Assembly (NCBI GenBank): GCA_044867875.1
Contig: JBIOVR010000166.1
Location: 1 to 7,737, forward strand
DNA length: 7,737 nt
Direction: 5' to 3'
Source: VBAS01 sp044867875
Lineage (GTDB): Bacteria; Bacteroidota; Bacteroidia; Chitinophagales; Chitinophagaceae
Shown: positions 1 through 6,870 of the stretch, one piece after another
Numbering within the stretch: position 1 is the first letter of the stretch
Layout of the letters: every line of letters begins with the position of its first letter
Notes under the pieces: generated by a model
What the model was told of the DNA's origin: nothing
Seen by the model: only the letters and a program-made list of their open reading frames with translations
Databases searched by the model: none
Program-made: the position numbers and the translations under genes

Positions 1-1216
1 GATTGATGAGGGTAAGTTGAAATGGGACGATAAGCTGAAAGAAATACTGCCAGGATTTCGTTTATATGATGCTTATGTAAGTGATGAAATAACTATTCGC
101 GATCTTCTTCGGCATAATGCAGGATTGGGTAATGGTGACAGACTTTGGTTATTTGGATATTCTTCTGAAGAAATTGTACGACGTATGCGGTATATGAAAC
201 CTGCTTATTCCATGCGATCCTCTTTTATTTATCAAAACCTGATGTATGTAGTAGCGGGTGAGGTAATAAAGAAAGTAAGTGACATGCCATGGAATGAATT
301 TATAACTAAAAGAATTTTTCAGCCATTGGGAATGAATCATACATATACAAAATTCACTGAGGCCAAAAATGAATCGAGTATAATGACGCCACATTTTTTA
401 TATGGTGATTCTGTTATTAAAACAATTGAAGCGATCAATTTCGGTGGCTACGATCCTGCCGGCAGTGTTGTATCCTGTATTGATGATATTACAAAGTGGA
501 TGCAGTTTTTGCAGGATAGTGCAATTGTAAATGGAAAAAGATTGATAAAGGCCGAAACTTTTGCAGAATTTTTTAAGCCTCAGTCTTTTGTTACCCGGAC
601 AGAGTTTTATCCGACACAGGAAAAAACACATCCGCATTGGACAACTTATGGCTTAGGATGGTTCCAGCAAGATTATCGCGGACGAATGTTCCAGTACCAT
701 ACGGGCAGTCTTGATGGTGCAGTTGCAATTTTTGGTTTTTTGCCAGAAGAAAAATTTTCTATTTATGTGTTCAGCAATCTTGACCACACAGAAATTCGGC
801 ATGCATTGATGTGGAAGGCTACTGACTTGTGGTGTTTTAATGATAATAGTCGGGATTGGAGCACAGAGTTGTTTTCCCTGTATAAAAATAGAAGCGATTC
901 TGCCCGCATTAGGGAAAAGGAAAGGGAATCTAAAAAAGTATTGGGAACAAAACCTTCATTACCCCTTACAGGATATACAGGAAAATTTACAAACGAAATT
1001 TATGGTGATGCAGAAATTGTAGTAACAGGGAATGATCTAACGATAAAATTTCCGAATAAGATCAGCCTCTTATTAAAACATTGGAATTATGATGTATTCA
1101 GAGCTTATTACAATTATGATTGGTATGGAAAAACATGGATCACATTTTCACAAAGCTCTGAAGGCAAGATCTCACAGTTTGAATTTGCGGGTGCTGTTTA
1201 TCAAAGGAAAGAATGA
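1..1216 (+). CDS. Serine hydrolase, beta-lactamase fold, with C-terminal DUF3471-like domain (5' end outside window)
   Basis: The reading frame is open from base 2 (IDEGKLKWDDK) and has no credible start in the window. A TTG at 17 falls inside the conserved GKLKWDDK region, so the gene begins upstream. Residues below are counted from that TTG. The text around TIRDLLRHNAGL (26-37) is typical of class C beta-lactamase / penicillin-binding-protein-like hydrolases. The second catalytic motif, YxN, is YQN at 72-74 (bases 230-238), and the third, KTG-like, is HTG at 228-230 (bases 698-706). The nucleophile motif SxxK must lie upstream and cannot be checked. Residues about 315-399 (LTGYTGKF onward, ending GAVYQRK) resemble the DUF3471 beta domain often attached to these enzymes. 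Family members are usually exported and act on peptides, esters or amides; the substrate here is unknown. The intact YxN and HTG motifs suggest an active enzyme. No terminator is obvious after the stop; a rhomboid gene follows on the same strand after about 60 bases. Confidence 0.9.
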   Translation, partial: IDEGKLKWDDKLKEILPGFRLYDAYVSDEITIRDLLRHNAGLGNGDRLWLFGYSSEEIVRRMRYMKPAYSMRSSFIYQNLMYVVAGEVIKKVSDMPWNEFITKRIFQPLGMNHTYTKFTEAKNESSIMTPHFLYGDSVIKTIEAINFGGYDPAGSVVSCIDDITKWMQFLQDSAIVNGKRLIKAETFAEFFKPQSFVTRTEFYPTQEKTHPHWTTYGLGWFQQDYRGRMFQYHTGSLDGAVAIFGFLPEEKFSIYVFSNLDHTEIRHALMWKATDLWCFNDNSRDWSTELFSLYKNRSDSARIREKERESKKVLGTKPSLPLTGYTGKFTNEIYGDAEIVVTGNDLTIKFPNKISLLLKHWNYDVFRAYYNYDWYGKTWITFSQSSEGKISQFEFAGAVYQRKE

Positions 1217-1222
1217 TCCCAG

Positions 1223-1253
1223 TGTGTTTAAAGATCTTAAGGCCTGATCTTTG
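1223..1253 (+). promoter_or_regulatory. Candidate Bacteroidota promoter for the rhomboid gene
   Basis: GATCTTTG at 1246-1253 matches the Bacteroidota -7 box TAnnTTTG at every fixed position except the first. A TGTG at 1223-1226 lies exactly 19 bases upstream, where the -33 TTTG element is expected. Transcription would start near 1258-1260, giving a leader of about 18 bases before the ATG at 1278. This also argues against starting the protein at the TTG at 1251, which lies inside the box. The box overlaps an inverted repeat. The call rests on motif matching only. Confidence 0.4.
1230..1252. repeat. 7-bp inverted repeat between serine hydrolase and rhomboid genes
   Basis: AAAGATC (1230-1236) is the exact reverse complement of GATCTTT (1246-1252), with a 9-base spacer. 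The right arm covers most of the candidate -7 box of the rhomboid promoter. As RNA it would form a 7-bp, AU-rich stem after the hydrolase stop codon, but no U-run follows, so it is a poor intrinsic terminator. It could be a repressor site or chance in AT-rich DNA. Confidence 0.4.
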
Positions 1254-1277
1254 TATATCGGAATTAAATGTTTTACC

Positions 1278-1976
1278 ATGCTTCCAATTGGTGATGATGA
1301 TTCCGACAGACGTTTCCCTCCTTTTATCAATTACGTATTGATAGCAATAAATATCCTTGTATTTGTTTTTTTACAAGGAATGGGTGGTAACGAAAAATTT
1401 ACTTATGCATTTTCCACTGTGCCAGCTGAAATTCTGACGGGAAAAGATATCGCCGCCGGCGTACTAGAGCCTACTCCTGTACCCGTTTATTTTACACTTA
1501 TTACATCAATGTTTATGCATGGCGGCTGGGCTCATCTTTTGGGAAACATGCTATTCCTATGGGTGTTTGGGGATAATATAGAGAACCGCATTGGTCATAT
1601 ACGATATCTTATCTTTTACCTGGTTTGTGGAATCATCGCCTCATTAAGTCATGTCTTTGTTTCGGGTTCAGATTCATTGATCCCAAGTCTCGGGGCATCA
1701 GGAGCTATTTCCGGAGTGTTAGGTGGATACTTGTTATTATTCCCTTCACGAAGGGTTCGTGTGATCATGGGCCGCGGAATTACAACGGTACCTGCATTTG
1801 TTGCGCTTGGTATATGGATAGTTTTCCAGATCATTAGCCAATTGGGAGTGCTTGGCGGTGATCAAGAGGGTGGCGGTGTTGCCTATGCTGCTCATATTGG
1901 TGGTTTTGTTGCAGGTTTAGCACTTATTAAATTGTTTGATATCGGCGTAAGAAAGGATCGTGTGTTAAATAGCTGA
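1278..1976 (+). CDS. Rhomboid-family intramembrane serine protease
   Basis: A 232-residue polytopic membrane protein that should cleave transmembrane substrates within the bilayer. The ATG at 1278 is preferred because MLPIGDDDSDRR is the usual N-terminus of Bacteroidota rhomboids; extending to the TTG at 1251 adds nine unrelated residues and enters the promoter box. Six membrane segments are visible: about 15-33, 78-98, 108-128, 138-155, 168-190 and 200-220. The hallmark HGGWAHLLGN (81-90) supplies the conserved His86 and Asn90 of the second helix. GASG (139-142) carries the nucleophile Ser141 in the fourth helix, and AHIGG (205-209) carries the partner His206 in the sixth. All catalytic residues are present, so the protein is predicted active. 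The six-helix core without an extra C-terminal helix matches the GlpG-like bacterial class. Substrates are unknown. The loop between helices 1 and 2 (about 34-77) is fairly long. Confidence 0.93.
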   Translation: MLPIGDDDSDRRFPPFINYVLIAINILVFVFLQGMGGNEKFTYAFSTVPAEILTGKDIAAGVLEPTPVPVYFTLITSMFMHGGWAHLLGNMLFLWVFGDNIENRIGHIRYLIFYLVCGIIASLSHVFVSGSDSLIPSLGASGAISGVLGGYLLLFPSRRVRVIMGRGITTVPAFVALGIWIVFQIISQLGVLGGDQEGGGVAYAAHIGGFVAGLALIKLFDIGVRKDRVLNS

Positions 1977-2003
1977 ATCATGTTTTATTTAGTCTAATTC
2001 GTC

Positions 2004-2053
2004 GCTTCAAAACGCATGATATTGCTTACCTTTGCGGCTTCAATTTTTGAAGC
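2004..2053. repeat. Heptamer GCTTCAA twice direct and once inverted around the ABC-F promoter
   Basis: GCTTCAA occurs at 2004-2010 and 2037-2043, and its reverse complement TTGAAGC at 2047-2053. The two direct copies start 33 bases apart and flank the -7 box at 2027-2034; the first sits where a -33 element would be. The second and third copies form a 7-bp inverted repeat with a 3-base centre that ends three bases before the ATG. It could be an operator, or a hairpin at the ribosome entry site if the transcript starts early enough. The function is inference. Confidence 0.4.
2027..2034 (+). promoter_or_regulatory. Bacteroidota -7 promoter box for the ABC-F gene
   Basis: TACCTTTG is a perfect match to the TAnnTTTG box recognised by the Bacteroidota primary sigma factor. 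It lies 22 bases before the ATG at 2057, so the leader would be only about 15-18 bases. The expected -33 position (2004-2007) reads GCTT, a poor match to TTTG. There is no clear Shine-Dalgarno sequence before the ATG, as is usual in this phylum. Confidence 0.6.
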
Positions 2054-2056
2054 AAT

Positions 2057-3682
2057 ATGATCAGTGTAAAAGACCTCAAATTAGCCTACGGTAAAAGAGT
2101 TTTGTTTGAAGAAGTAAATCTCAATTTCATTAAAGGAAATTGCTATGGAGTTATTGGCGCAAATGGTGCTGGCAAGAGTACTTTCTTAAAAATACTAAGT
2201 GGAGAAATAGAAGCGAATAAAGGAACGGTTGATATAACGCCAGGAGAGAGATTGGCTGTATTAAAGCAAAACCAGTTTGAGTTTGATGAGCAAACAGTTT
2301 TGAATACAGTGATGATTGGGCATACCAAGCTGTGGTCCGTAATGAAAGAAAGAGAAAGCATTTATGCACTGGCGGATTTTACTGAAGAAGATGGGATGAA
2401 AGCGGCAGAATTGGAAGGAGAGTTTGGTGAAATGGGTGGTTATAATGCGGAGAGTGATGCAGCAACTTTGTTAGGTGAATTAGGGGTGAACGAAGAATAT
2501 CATCTATCACTGATGAAAGATATTCCTTCGAATTTAAAAGTTCGTGTGTTGTTGGCGCAGGCATTATTTGGTAATCCTGATATTTTATTATTGGATGAGC
2601 CTACGAATGGTTTAGATATTGAAACGATCAGCTGGTTAGAAAACTTTTTGGCTGATTATGAAAACATCGTTTTGATCGTGAGTCACGACCGTCACTTTTT
2701 GGATGCAGTATGTACTCACGTAGCTGATGTTGATCGTCAGAAAATAAAAATATTTACGGGTAACTATACTTTCTGGTATGAGAGTTCACAATTGATGGCT
2801 CGCCAGGTTGGAGATAAAAATAAAAAAACAGAAGAGAAGAGACAGGCACTTTTAGATTTCATTGCACGATTTTCTGCGAATGCGTCAAAAAGTAAACAAG
2901 CTACTTCAAGGAAAAAGGCACTGGAAAAATTAACGATAGAAGAGATAGAGCCGAGTTACAGAAAATATCCCGGTATCATTTTTCAACAACTGCGTGAAGT
3001 GGGTAATCAAATATTACAAGTTGATAAATTAGAAAAATCTGTTGATGGCAGGCCGCTTTTTAAAAATGTAACGTTTACTGTAAACAAAGGTGATAAGATC
3101 GCAATACTAAGCCGTGATCCGTTGGCAGTAACAAGTTTCTTCAACATTATTACCGGCGAAACAATACCTGACAGTGGTTCTTATTCATGGGGATCGACCG
3201 TCACACATGCGTACTTGCCACAAGAAAACAGCCAATACTTTGAAAAAGAAATGAACCTGATGGATTGGTTGCGTCAATATGTACCCGATCATGTGAGGGA
3301 TGTGGATGAGCCTTTCTTAAGAGGGTTTTTAGGAAAAATGCTTTTCAGTGGTGATGATGTGTTGAAGAAAACAAATGTATTAAGCGGTGGAGAAAAAGTT
3401 CGTTGCATGATCAGTCGTATGATGTTGCAAAATCCCAATGTGATCTTATTGGATCAGCCAACAAACCATCTTGACCTTGAAAGCATTCAAAGCTTCAATG
3501 AACAATGCACAGATTTTAAAGGGATCGTTTTACTTACCAGCCATGACCACACATTTATGGAAACTGTGGCCAATCGTGTTATTGAACTTACACCAAATGG
3601 TATCATTGATCGCCTGATGGAGTTTGATGAATATTTAGTTGATGAAAGAGTGAAGGCGATGAAAGAAGAGATGTATAGATAA
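2057..3682 (+). CDS. YbiT-like ABC-F ATPase with one intact and one degenerate ATP site
   Basis: A 541-residue soluble protein with two ABC domains and no membrane segments. ABC-F proteins bind the ribosomal E site and modulate translation or confer antibiotic protection. In domain 1, Walker A is GANGAGKST (34-42), Walker B is DILLLDEP (175-182), and the switch His is 210. Its signature is degenerate: IPSNL (156-160) stands where LSGGQ is expected. The inter-domain arm, with FSANASKSKQATSR at 272-285, closely resembles E. coli YbiT. In domain 2 the Walker A region reads ILSRDPLAVTSFF (350-362) and has lost the GxxGxGKS pattern and its lysine. The signature LSGGE (442-446) is intact, and the catalytic Glu of Walker B is Gln467 (LLDQP). 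Because each ATP site pairs Walker A of one domain with the signature of the other, one composite site is complete and the other is lost on both sides. The ribosomal role is known for the family; the exact role here is unknown. The short arm and YbiT-like linker make a classic resistance-type ABC-F less likely. Confidence 0.93.
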   Translation: MISVKDLKLAYGKRVLFEEVNLNFIKGNCYGVIGANGAGKSTFLKILSGEIEANKGTVDITPGERLAVLKQNQFEFDEQTVLNTVMIGHTKLWSVMKERESIYALADFTEEDGMKAAELEGEFGEMGGYNAESDAATLLGELGVNEEYHLSLMKDIPSNLKVRVLLAQALFGNPDILLLDEPTNGLDIETISWLENFLADYENIVLIVSHDRHFLDAVCTHVADVDRQKIKIFTGNYTFWYESSQLMARQVGDKNKKTEEKRQALLDFIARFSANASKSKQATSRKKALEKLTIEEIEPSYRKYPGIIFQQLREVGNQILQVDKLEKSVDGRPLFKNVTFTVNKGDKIAILSRDPLAVTSFFNIITGETIPDSGSYSWGSTVTHAYLPQENSQYFEKEMNLMDWLRQYVPDHVRDVDEPFLRGFLGKMLFSGDDVLKKTNVLSGGEKVRCMISRMMLQNPNVILLDQPTNHLDLESIQSFNEQCTDFKGIVLLTSHDHTFMETVANRVIELTPNGIIDRLMEFDEYLVDERVKAMKEEMYR

Positions 3683-3698
3683 TTCTTTTGCTAGGATT

Positions 3699-4592
3699 TT
3701 ATTTATGCTTTGCGTCAAGTCTACGTTTGAGATCATTTAACACATATTCGTGTTCTGATTCGATAGCTTGTTTTTCCCAAAACTCCCAATAGATGCGAGG
3801 CCTTAATTGTGATTGGTATGTTGTAATTCTTGTTAGTCTGGTCGAGTCGCCTTCCTGCGTAAATAAATAAATTGCGTCATCAAATTTCAGCCATTTGAAT
3901 CCGGGAAGATCATAATCGGTCACTTTCATTTTTATAAACTCTCCTCTTTTTATATCAGTCACTTTTTCTTCAATTCTTCCTCCATCAAAATAACACGTTC
4001 TTTTGGCACCTATTTCTTCTTTTTCCAATACACACTTCTTTGGAACAGAAAGACCAAGATTCATTAATAGAGATTTTTCTCCCTCAAGTGTATCAACTGA
4101 TTTGATGAAATCATAAACAGTTGGTGCGTCATAGTGTAAGTAGATTATGCTTTCAACCTTCGCATATTGATAGTTGCTGCTGAAAAAATGTTCAATGGTT
4201 CCTGAAAACAAAAGCACAATTAGCGGATAAAGACTTGCTTTTAGGGCATTCGTTTTTCTATTGGATAAGTCTTTCTTTAAGAGACTACCTATCCAAATAC
4301 CTAGGAGAATTAGCGGTAAGAATAAAGGCAGAAGTATGATGATACAAAATGTCCATTCTAGTTGTGCAGTGATAAGCAGGTAGAAAAAGCCTACAAGACC
4401 TATTATTAGGGCAATGACAAAGCTAATGCCCCAATCTAATTTCAATCCCAGAAAATACCCGATACATATTGGTATTAAAATAAAAAAAGTATAGCTATAT
4501 CCGATCAATCCGAAATGAAATAAAGCAAACCCTACTGAAGAAAGAAGTGTGGTCAACAAAATTGTGGTAAGAAACTGTTTTTTTCGACTCAT
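3699..4592 (-). CDS. Membrane protein with five helices and a C-terminal SRPBCC-like domain
   Basis: A 297-residue protein of unknown function. Hydrophobic segments lie at about 8-28, 32-50, 55-75, 81-103 and 119-134. The N-terminus (MSRKKQ) and the loop at 104-118 (KKDLSNRK) are positively charged, which fits an inside N-terminus and puts the C-terminal half outside the inner membrane. Residues about 146-293 look like an SRPBCC / polyketide-cyclase fold: an opening strand of the IYLHYDAPTVYDFI type (150-163), several strands including EEKVTDIKRGEFIKMKV (208-224) and a long C-terminal helix (about 268-292). SRPBCC domains bind hydrophobic ligands in a deep cavity. The ATG at 4592 follows the upstream DUF1080 stop by 29 bases, with no -7 box in that gap, so the two genes are probably co-transcribed. 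The 3' end converges on the ABC-F gene with 16 bases between stop codons and no visible terminator. The domain call is by residue pattern only. Confidence 0.8.
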   Translation of the reverse strand: MSRKKQFLTTILLTTLLSSVGFALFHFGLIGYSYTFFILIPICIGYFLGLKLDWGISFVIALIIGLVGFFYLLITAQLEWTFCIIILLPLFLPLILLGIWIGSLLKKDLSNRKTNALKASLYPLIVLLFSGTIEHFFSSNYQYAKVESIIYLHYDAPTVYDFIKSVDTLEGEKSLLMNLGLSVPKKCVLEKEEIGAKRTCYFDGGRIEEKVTDIKRGEFIKMKVTDYDLPGFKWLKFDDAIYLFTQEGDSTRLTRITTYQSQLRPRIYWEFWEKQAIESEHEYVLNDLKRRLDAKHK

Positions 4593-4621
4593 ACACTGGA
4601 AATAAAAATATCAATACTTAA

Positions 4622-5215
4622 TTATAGTTCTTTGATCTTGATTTTCTTCCATCTCACCTTTATTCCACCACCATCATGTATTTGCAAAGCGATAAATCCA
4701 TTGCCTGCACCGATCTTTTCATCTTTAATATAGATCATTTGATGACCATTGAGCCAGGTGGTCACTTCATCTTCGACCACTTTTAGTTTGAGTTTGTTCC
4801 ATTTACCCGTCTTTAAATATTTTTCTCTAGTAGAATCAGGCTGAATCAGCCAGCCACGACCATACGATTCATAAATGCCACCAGTATGATGATTGATTGG
4901 AGCTACTTCGCATTGCCAGCCACTGATCTTTACACCATCAATCGATGAACGAAAAAACACACCACTGTTTCCATTAGCTTCCTGTTTGAATTCAAGAGTC
5001 AGCTCAAAATTTTTATAAGTTTTGTCTGTAGAGAGATAACCATATTGTTTATCTGACCCGCTTTCACACACAAGGTTTCCATTATCTACAAACCACTTTT
5101 CTGTGCCATGTATTTTCCAGCCTGACAGATCTTTTCCATTGAATAGCGAAACTTTATTCTGTGCGTTCGTTACTAATGAATAAAATAAACAAATAACCAT
5201 TAATCTGATTTTCAT
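4622..5215 (-). CDS. Secreted DUF1080 (3-keto-disaccharide hydrolase domain) protein
   Basis: A 197-residue exported protein that is essentially a single DUF1080 domain (3-keto-disaccharide hydrolase family, concanavalin-like fold). Residues 1-18 form a signal peptide: KIR, a hydrophobic stretch, then TNA with probable cleavage after Ala18. There is no lipobox cysteine at the cleavage site, so it is likely soluble in the periplasm or secreted. Family landmarks in order are LFNGKDLSGW (24-33), NSGVFFRS (83-90), WQCEVAPINHHTGGIYE (100-116), KWN (138-140), LNG (155-157), FIALQIH (174-180) and a final strand VRWKKIKIKEL (187-197). Some family members hydrolyse 3-keto-glycosides made by periplasmic oxidoreductases; no such oxidoreductase is in this window, so the substrate is unknown. 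The gene is first in a probable two-gene minus-strand unit and is divergent from the amino acid permease, with 88 bases between start codons. Confidence 0.9.
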   Translation of the reverse strand: MKIRLMVICLFYSLVTNAQNKVSLFNGKDLSGWKIHGTEKWFVDNGNLVCESGSDKQYGYLSTDKTYKNFELTLEFKQEANGNSGVFFRSSIDGVKISGWQCEVAPINHHTGGIYESYGRGWLIQPDSTREKYLKTGKWNKLKLKVVEDEVTTWLNGHQMIYIKDEKIGAGNGFIALQIHDGGGIKVRWKKIKIKEL

Positions 5216-5232
5216 ATTTCATTTTATTTCAT

Positions 5233-5263
5233 GGAAGTTACATATAAGTTGAATGCATTAAAA
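5233..5263 (-). promoter_or_regulatory. Weak candidate promoter for the DUF1080 gene
   Basis: Read on the minus strand, TAACTTCC (5240 down to 5233) matches six of eight positions of the length of TAnnTTTG, and TTTT (5263-5260) lies exactly 19 bases upstream at the -33 position. Transcription would start near 5228, giving a leader of about a dozen bases. Both elements are imperfect, so this is a tentative call supported mainly by spacing and position. Confidence 0.28.
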
Positions 5264-5276
5264 AGCAGTCTGCTTT
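5262..5276. repeat. Perfect dyad in the divergent DUF1080/permease intergenic region
   Basis: AAAGCAG (5262-5268) and CTGCTTT (5270-5276) are exact reverse complements around a single central base. An RNA hairpin would have to open central pairs, so a DNA-binding dimer site is the more natural reading. It lies just upstream of the permease -7 candidate and touches the -33 candidate of the divergent gene, a position from which one regulator could control both. An 8-bp palindrome, AATGCATT, lies next to it at 5252-5259. No regulator is encoded in the window. Confidence 0.4.
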
Positions 5277-5278
5277 CA

Positions 5279-5287
5279 TATCTTTTG
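5279..5287 (+). promoter_or_regulatory. Weak candidate -7 box for the permease gene
   Basis: TATCTTTTG resembles TAnnTTTG with one extra T. It ends 16 bases before the ATG at 5304, the usual distance for Bacteroidota promoters with very short leaders. No good -33 TTTG is found about 19 bases upstream. No Shine-Dalgarno sequence precedes the ATG. Confidence 0.3.
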
Positions 5288-5303
5288 TTATCTTACTTGC
5301 TTT

Positions 5304-6764
5304 ATGCCACAACACCAGGATTTTCAACGAACCATTGGATTATCCACAGCAACTGCTCTTGTCATTACTACCATTATTGGCTCTGGCATTTTTATGCGTC
5401 CGGCTGAAATGGCTGCATTGCTTGGATCTCCTTACTTAATCTTTTCAGTCTGGGTCATTGCCGGCCTATTTACCATGCTTTCAGTGATGGTATTAGCGGA
5501 GGTAGCTGCCATGATTCCCGAGACAGGTGGTAATTATGCTTTCATGCGACACATGTACGGTAATTTTTGGGCCTATCTTTTTGGTTGGGCATACTTTGCT
5601 GTTGTTAACTGTGCCGGTTCCGCAGGTATTGCCTTTATTACCTCGGAGTACCTGGAGTATTTTTTTACACTTCCACGTTTCTCAATTGAAATAGAACAGT
5701 CTATTGTTTTTCATATTCCATTAGTTGGTGATCTTCTTCCATTACAGAATTTTGGAGTAAAAATTCTTACTATCGTATTTCTATGCATTTTCACATGGGT
5801 AAGCTATCGGAGTACAAAAACGAGTGGGCTATTAATGAACATTTTTTCAGCCGCAAAAGTTGCAGCAATTATTTTATTGGTCGGAGGATTATTTTTTTCT
5901 GGCAAAGGGTCTTTTTCCAATTTTTTTCAATCATCTGAAATTATAAAACCAGCAGGATTTGCACTCGTCACGGCTTTTGTTGCTGCATGCAACGGAGCTT
6001 TACAAGCTTTTGATGGATGTAATAATATGCTTACTATAACAGGTGAGATCAAAGACCCGGGCAGAAATATTCCCAAAAGTTTGTTCATAGGATTATCCAC
6101 TTGTATTGTCATTTATCTTGTTATTAATGCGGCTATGATTTACGTATTACCAGTTGATAAAATGGCCGGGTCATCATTGGTTGCTTCAGACGCAGCAACT
6201 GTTGCTTTTGGAGCTATTGCTGGTGGGTTAATTGCATTTCTCATAAGCTTCTCGGTAGCAGGTACAACCGCATCGAATGTGTTTACATCTCCACGAATGA
6301 CGTTTGCGATGGCCCGGAATGGACAGTTTTTTATAATGGCCGGTAACGTACATCCAAAATTTCAAACCCCTGGAAATGCGTTGTTGGTTCATCTTGGACT
6401 GATGATCATAATGGTATTAAGCGGCTCGTTTTTTATACTGGCCGACATGTACATTTTCATAGTCTGGACATTTAACCTGATGCTGATGATCGGCTTATTC
6501 ATCCTTCGTAAAAAAATGCCTGACAAAGAAAGACCTTACCGTGTCTGGGGCTATCCATGGATACCTATCCTGGTGATCTTATTCAATGCCTTCTATCTTA
6601 TCATTACACTGGTTGATGATATTCAAAACTATATAGAGGGTAAGTCAAGATTAATGAACTCGGTATTCGGCATTATGGTAACTGCTACCGGCATTCCCCT
6701 TTATTATTATTTCCGGTGGAAGTATAAAAACAAAACGGATAATGATGTCTCAGATCCGGTATAG
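5304..6764 (+). CDS. APC-superfamily amino acid permease
   Basis: A 486-residue inner-membrane transporter with about twelve hydrophobic helices, the usual size for the family. The helix-1 break motif GSGIF (26-30), which contacts the substrate amino and carboxyl groups in this fold, is present. It is followed by PETGGNYAF (72-80), the conserved E-GG of helix 3. The loop after helix 6 carries GEIKDPGRNIPKSL (247-260), a standard APC motif, and SPRMTFAMARNGQF (329-342) is the conserved stretch after helix 8. The closing DKERPYRVWGYPWIP (407-421) before helix 11 is typical of LAT-like APC members, so the protein is probably an amino acid exchanger or symporter; the substrate cannot be read from sequence. 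Both ends look complete. The gene is alone on its strand between a divergent promoter region and a noncoding stretch. Its nearest downstream intrinsic terminator is at 6964-6991, about 200 bases after the stop. Confidence 0.93.
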   Translation: MPQHQDFQRTIGLSTATALVITTIIGSGIFMRPAEMAALLGSPYLIFSVWVIAGLFTMLSVMVLAEVAAMIPETGGNYAFMRHMYGNFWAYLFGWAYFAVVNCAGSAGIAFITSEYLEYFFTLPRFSIEIEQSIVFHIPLVGDLLPLQNFGVKILTIVFLCIFTWVSYRSTKTSGLLMNIFSAAKVAAIILLVGGLFFSGKGSFSNFFQSSEIIKPAGFALVTAFVAACNGALQAFDGCNNMLTITGEIKDPGRNIPKSLFIGLSTCIVIYLVINAAMIYVLPVDKMAGSSLVASDAATVAFGAIAGGLIAFLISFSVAGTTASNVFTSPRMTFAMARNGQFFIMAGNVHPKFQTPGNALLVHLGLMIIMVLSGSFFILADMYIFIVWTFNLMLMIGLFILRKKMPDKERPYRVWGYPWIPILVILFNAFYLIITLVDDIQNYIEGKSRLMNSVFGIMVTATGIPLYYYFRWKYKNKTDNDVSDPV

Positions 6765-6870
6765 GGTTTTTCCGTTTCAGAAAAAAAACACCTGAGTTAT
6801 AGTGTCGTCATACATCTTTTATTTAAATTAGACTTACGAGCCTATGATCCGGTCCTATTATCCCGTTAAT

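Noticed and set aside
17..19. TTG at 17 as the real start of the serine hydrolase
   Set aside because: The frame is open to the window edge and the residues before it (IDEG) continue the conserved family sequence; the SxxK motif is missing and must be upstream.
840..1022. 60-codon open frame on the plus strand inside the serine hydrolase gene
   Set aside because: It lies wholly within the hydrolase reading frame region in another frame and looks like no known protein.
1251..1277. Nine-residue N-terminal extension of the rhomboid from a TTG
   Set aside because: The extension bears no resemblance to the family, overlaps a candidate promoter box, and MLPIGDDDSD at 1278 is the usual N-terminus.
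2143..2564. Several 60-72 codon open frames on the minus strand inside the ABC-F gene
   Set aside because: They overlap a strongly supported gene, have no family resemblance and overlap each other; they are antisense shadows.
6766..6789. G-T-run / A-run-C inverted repeat right after the permease stop as a terminator
   Set aside because: The stem is almost all A-T and no T-run follows on the plus strand; the GC-rich hairpin at 6964 is a much better terminator.
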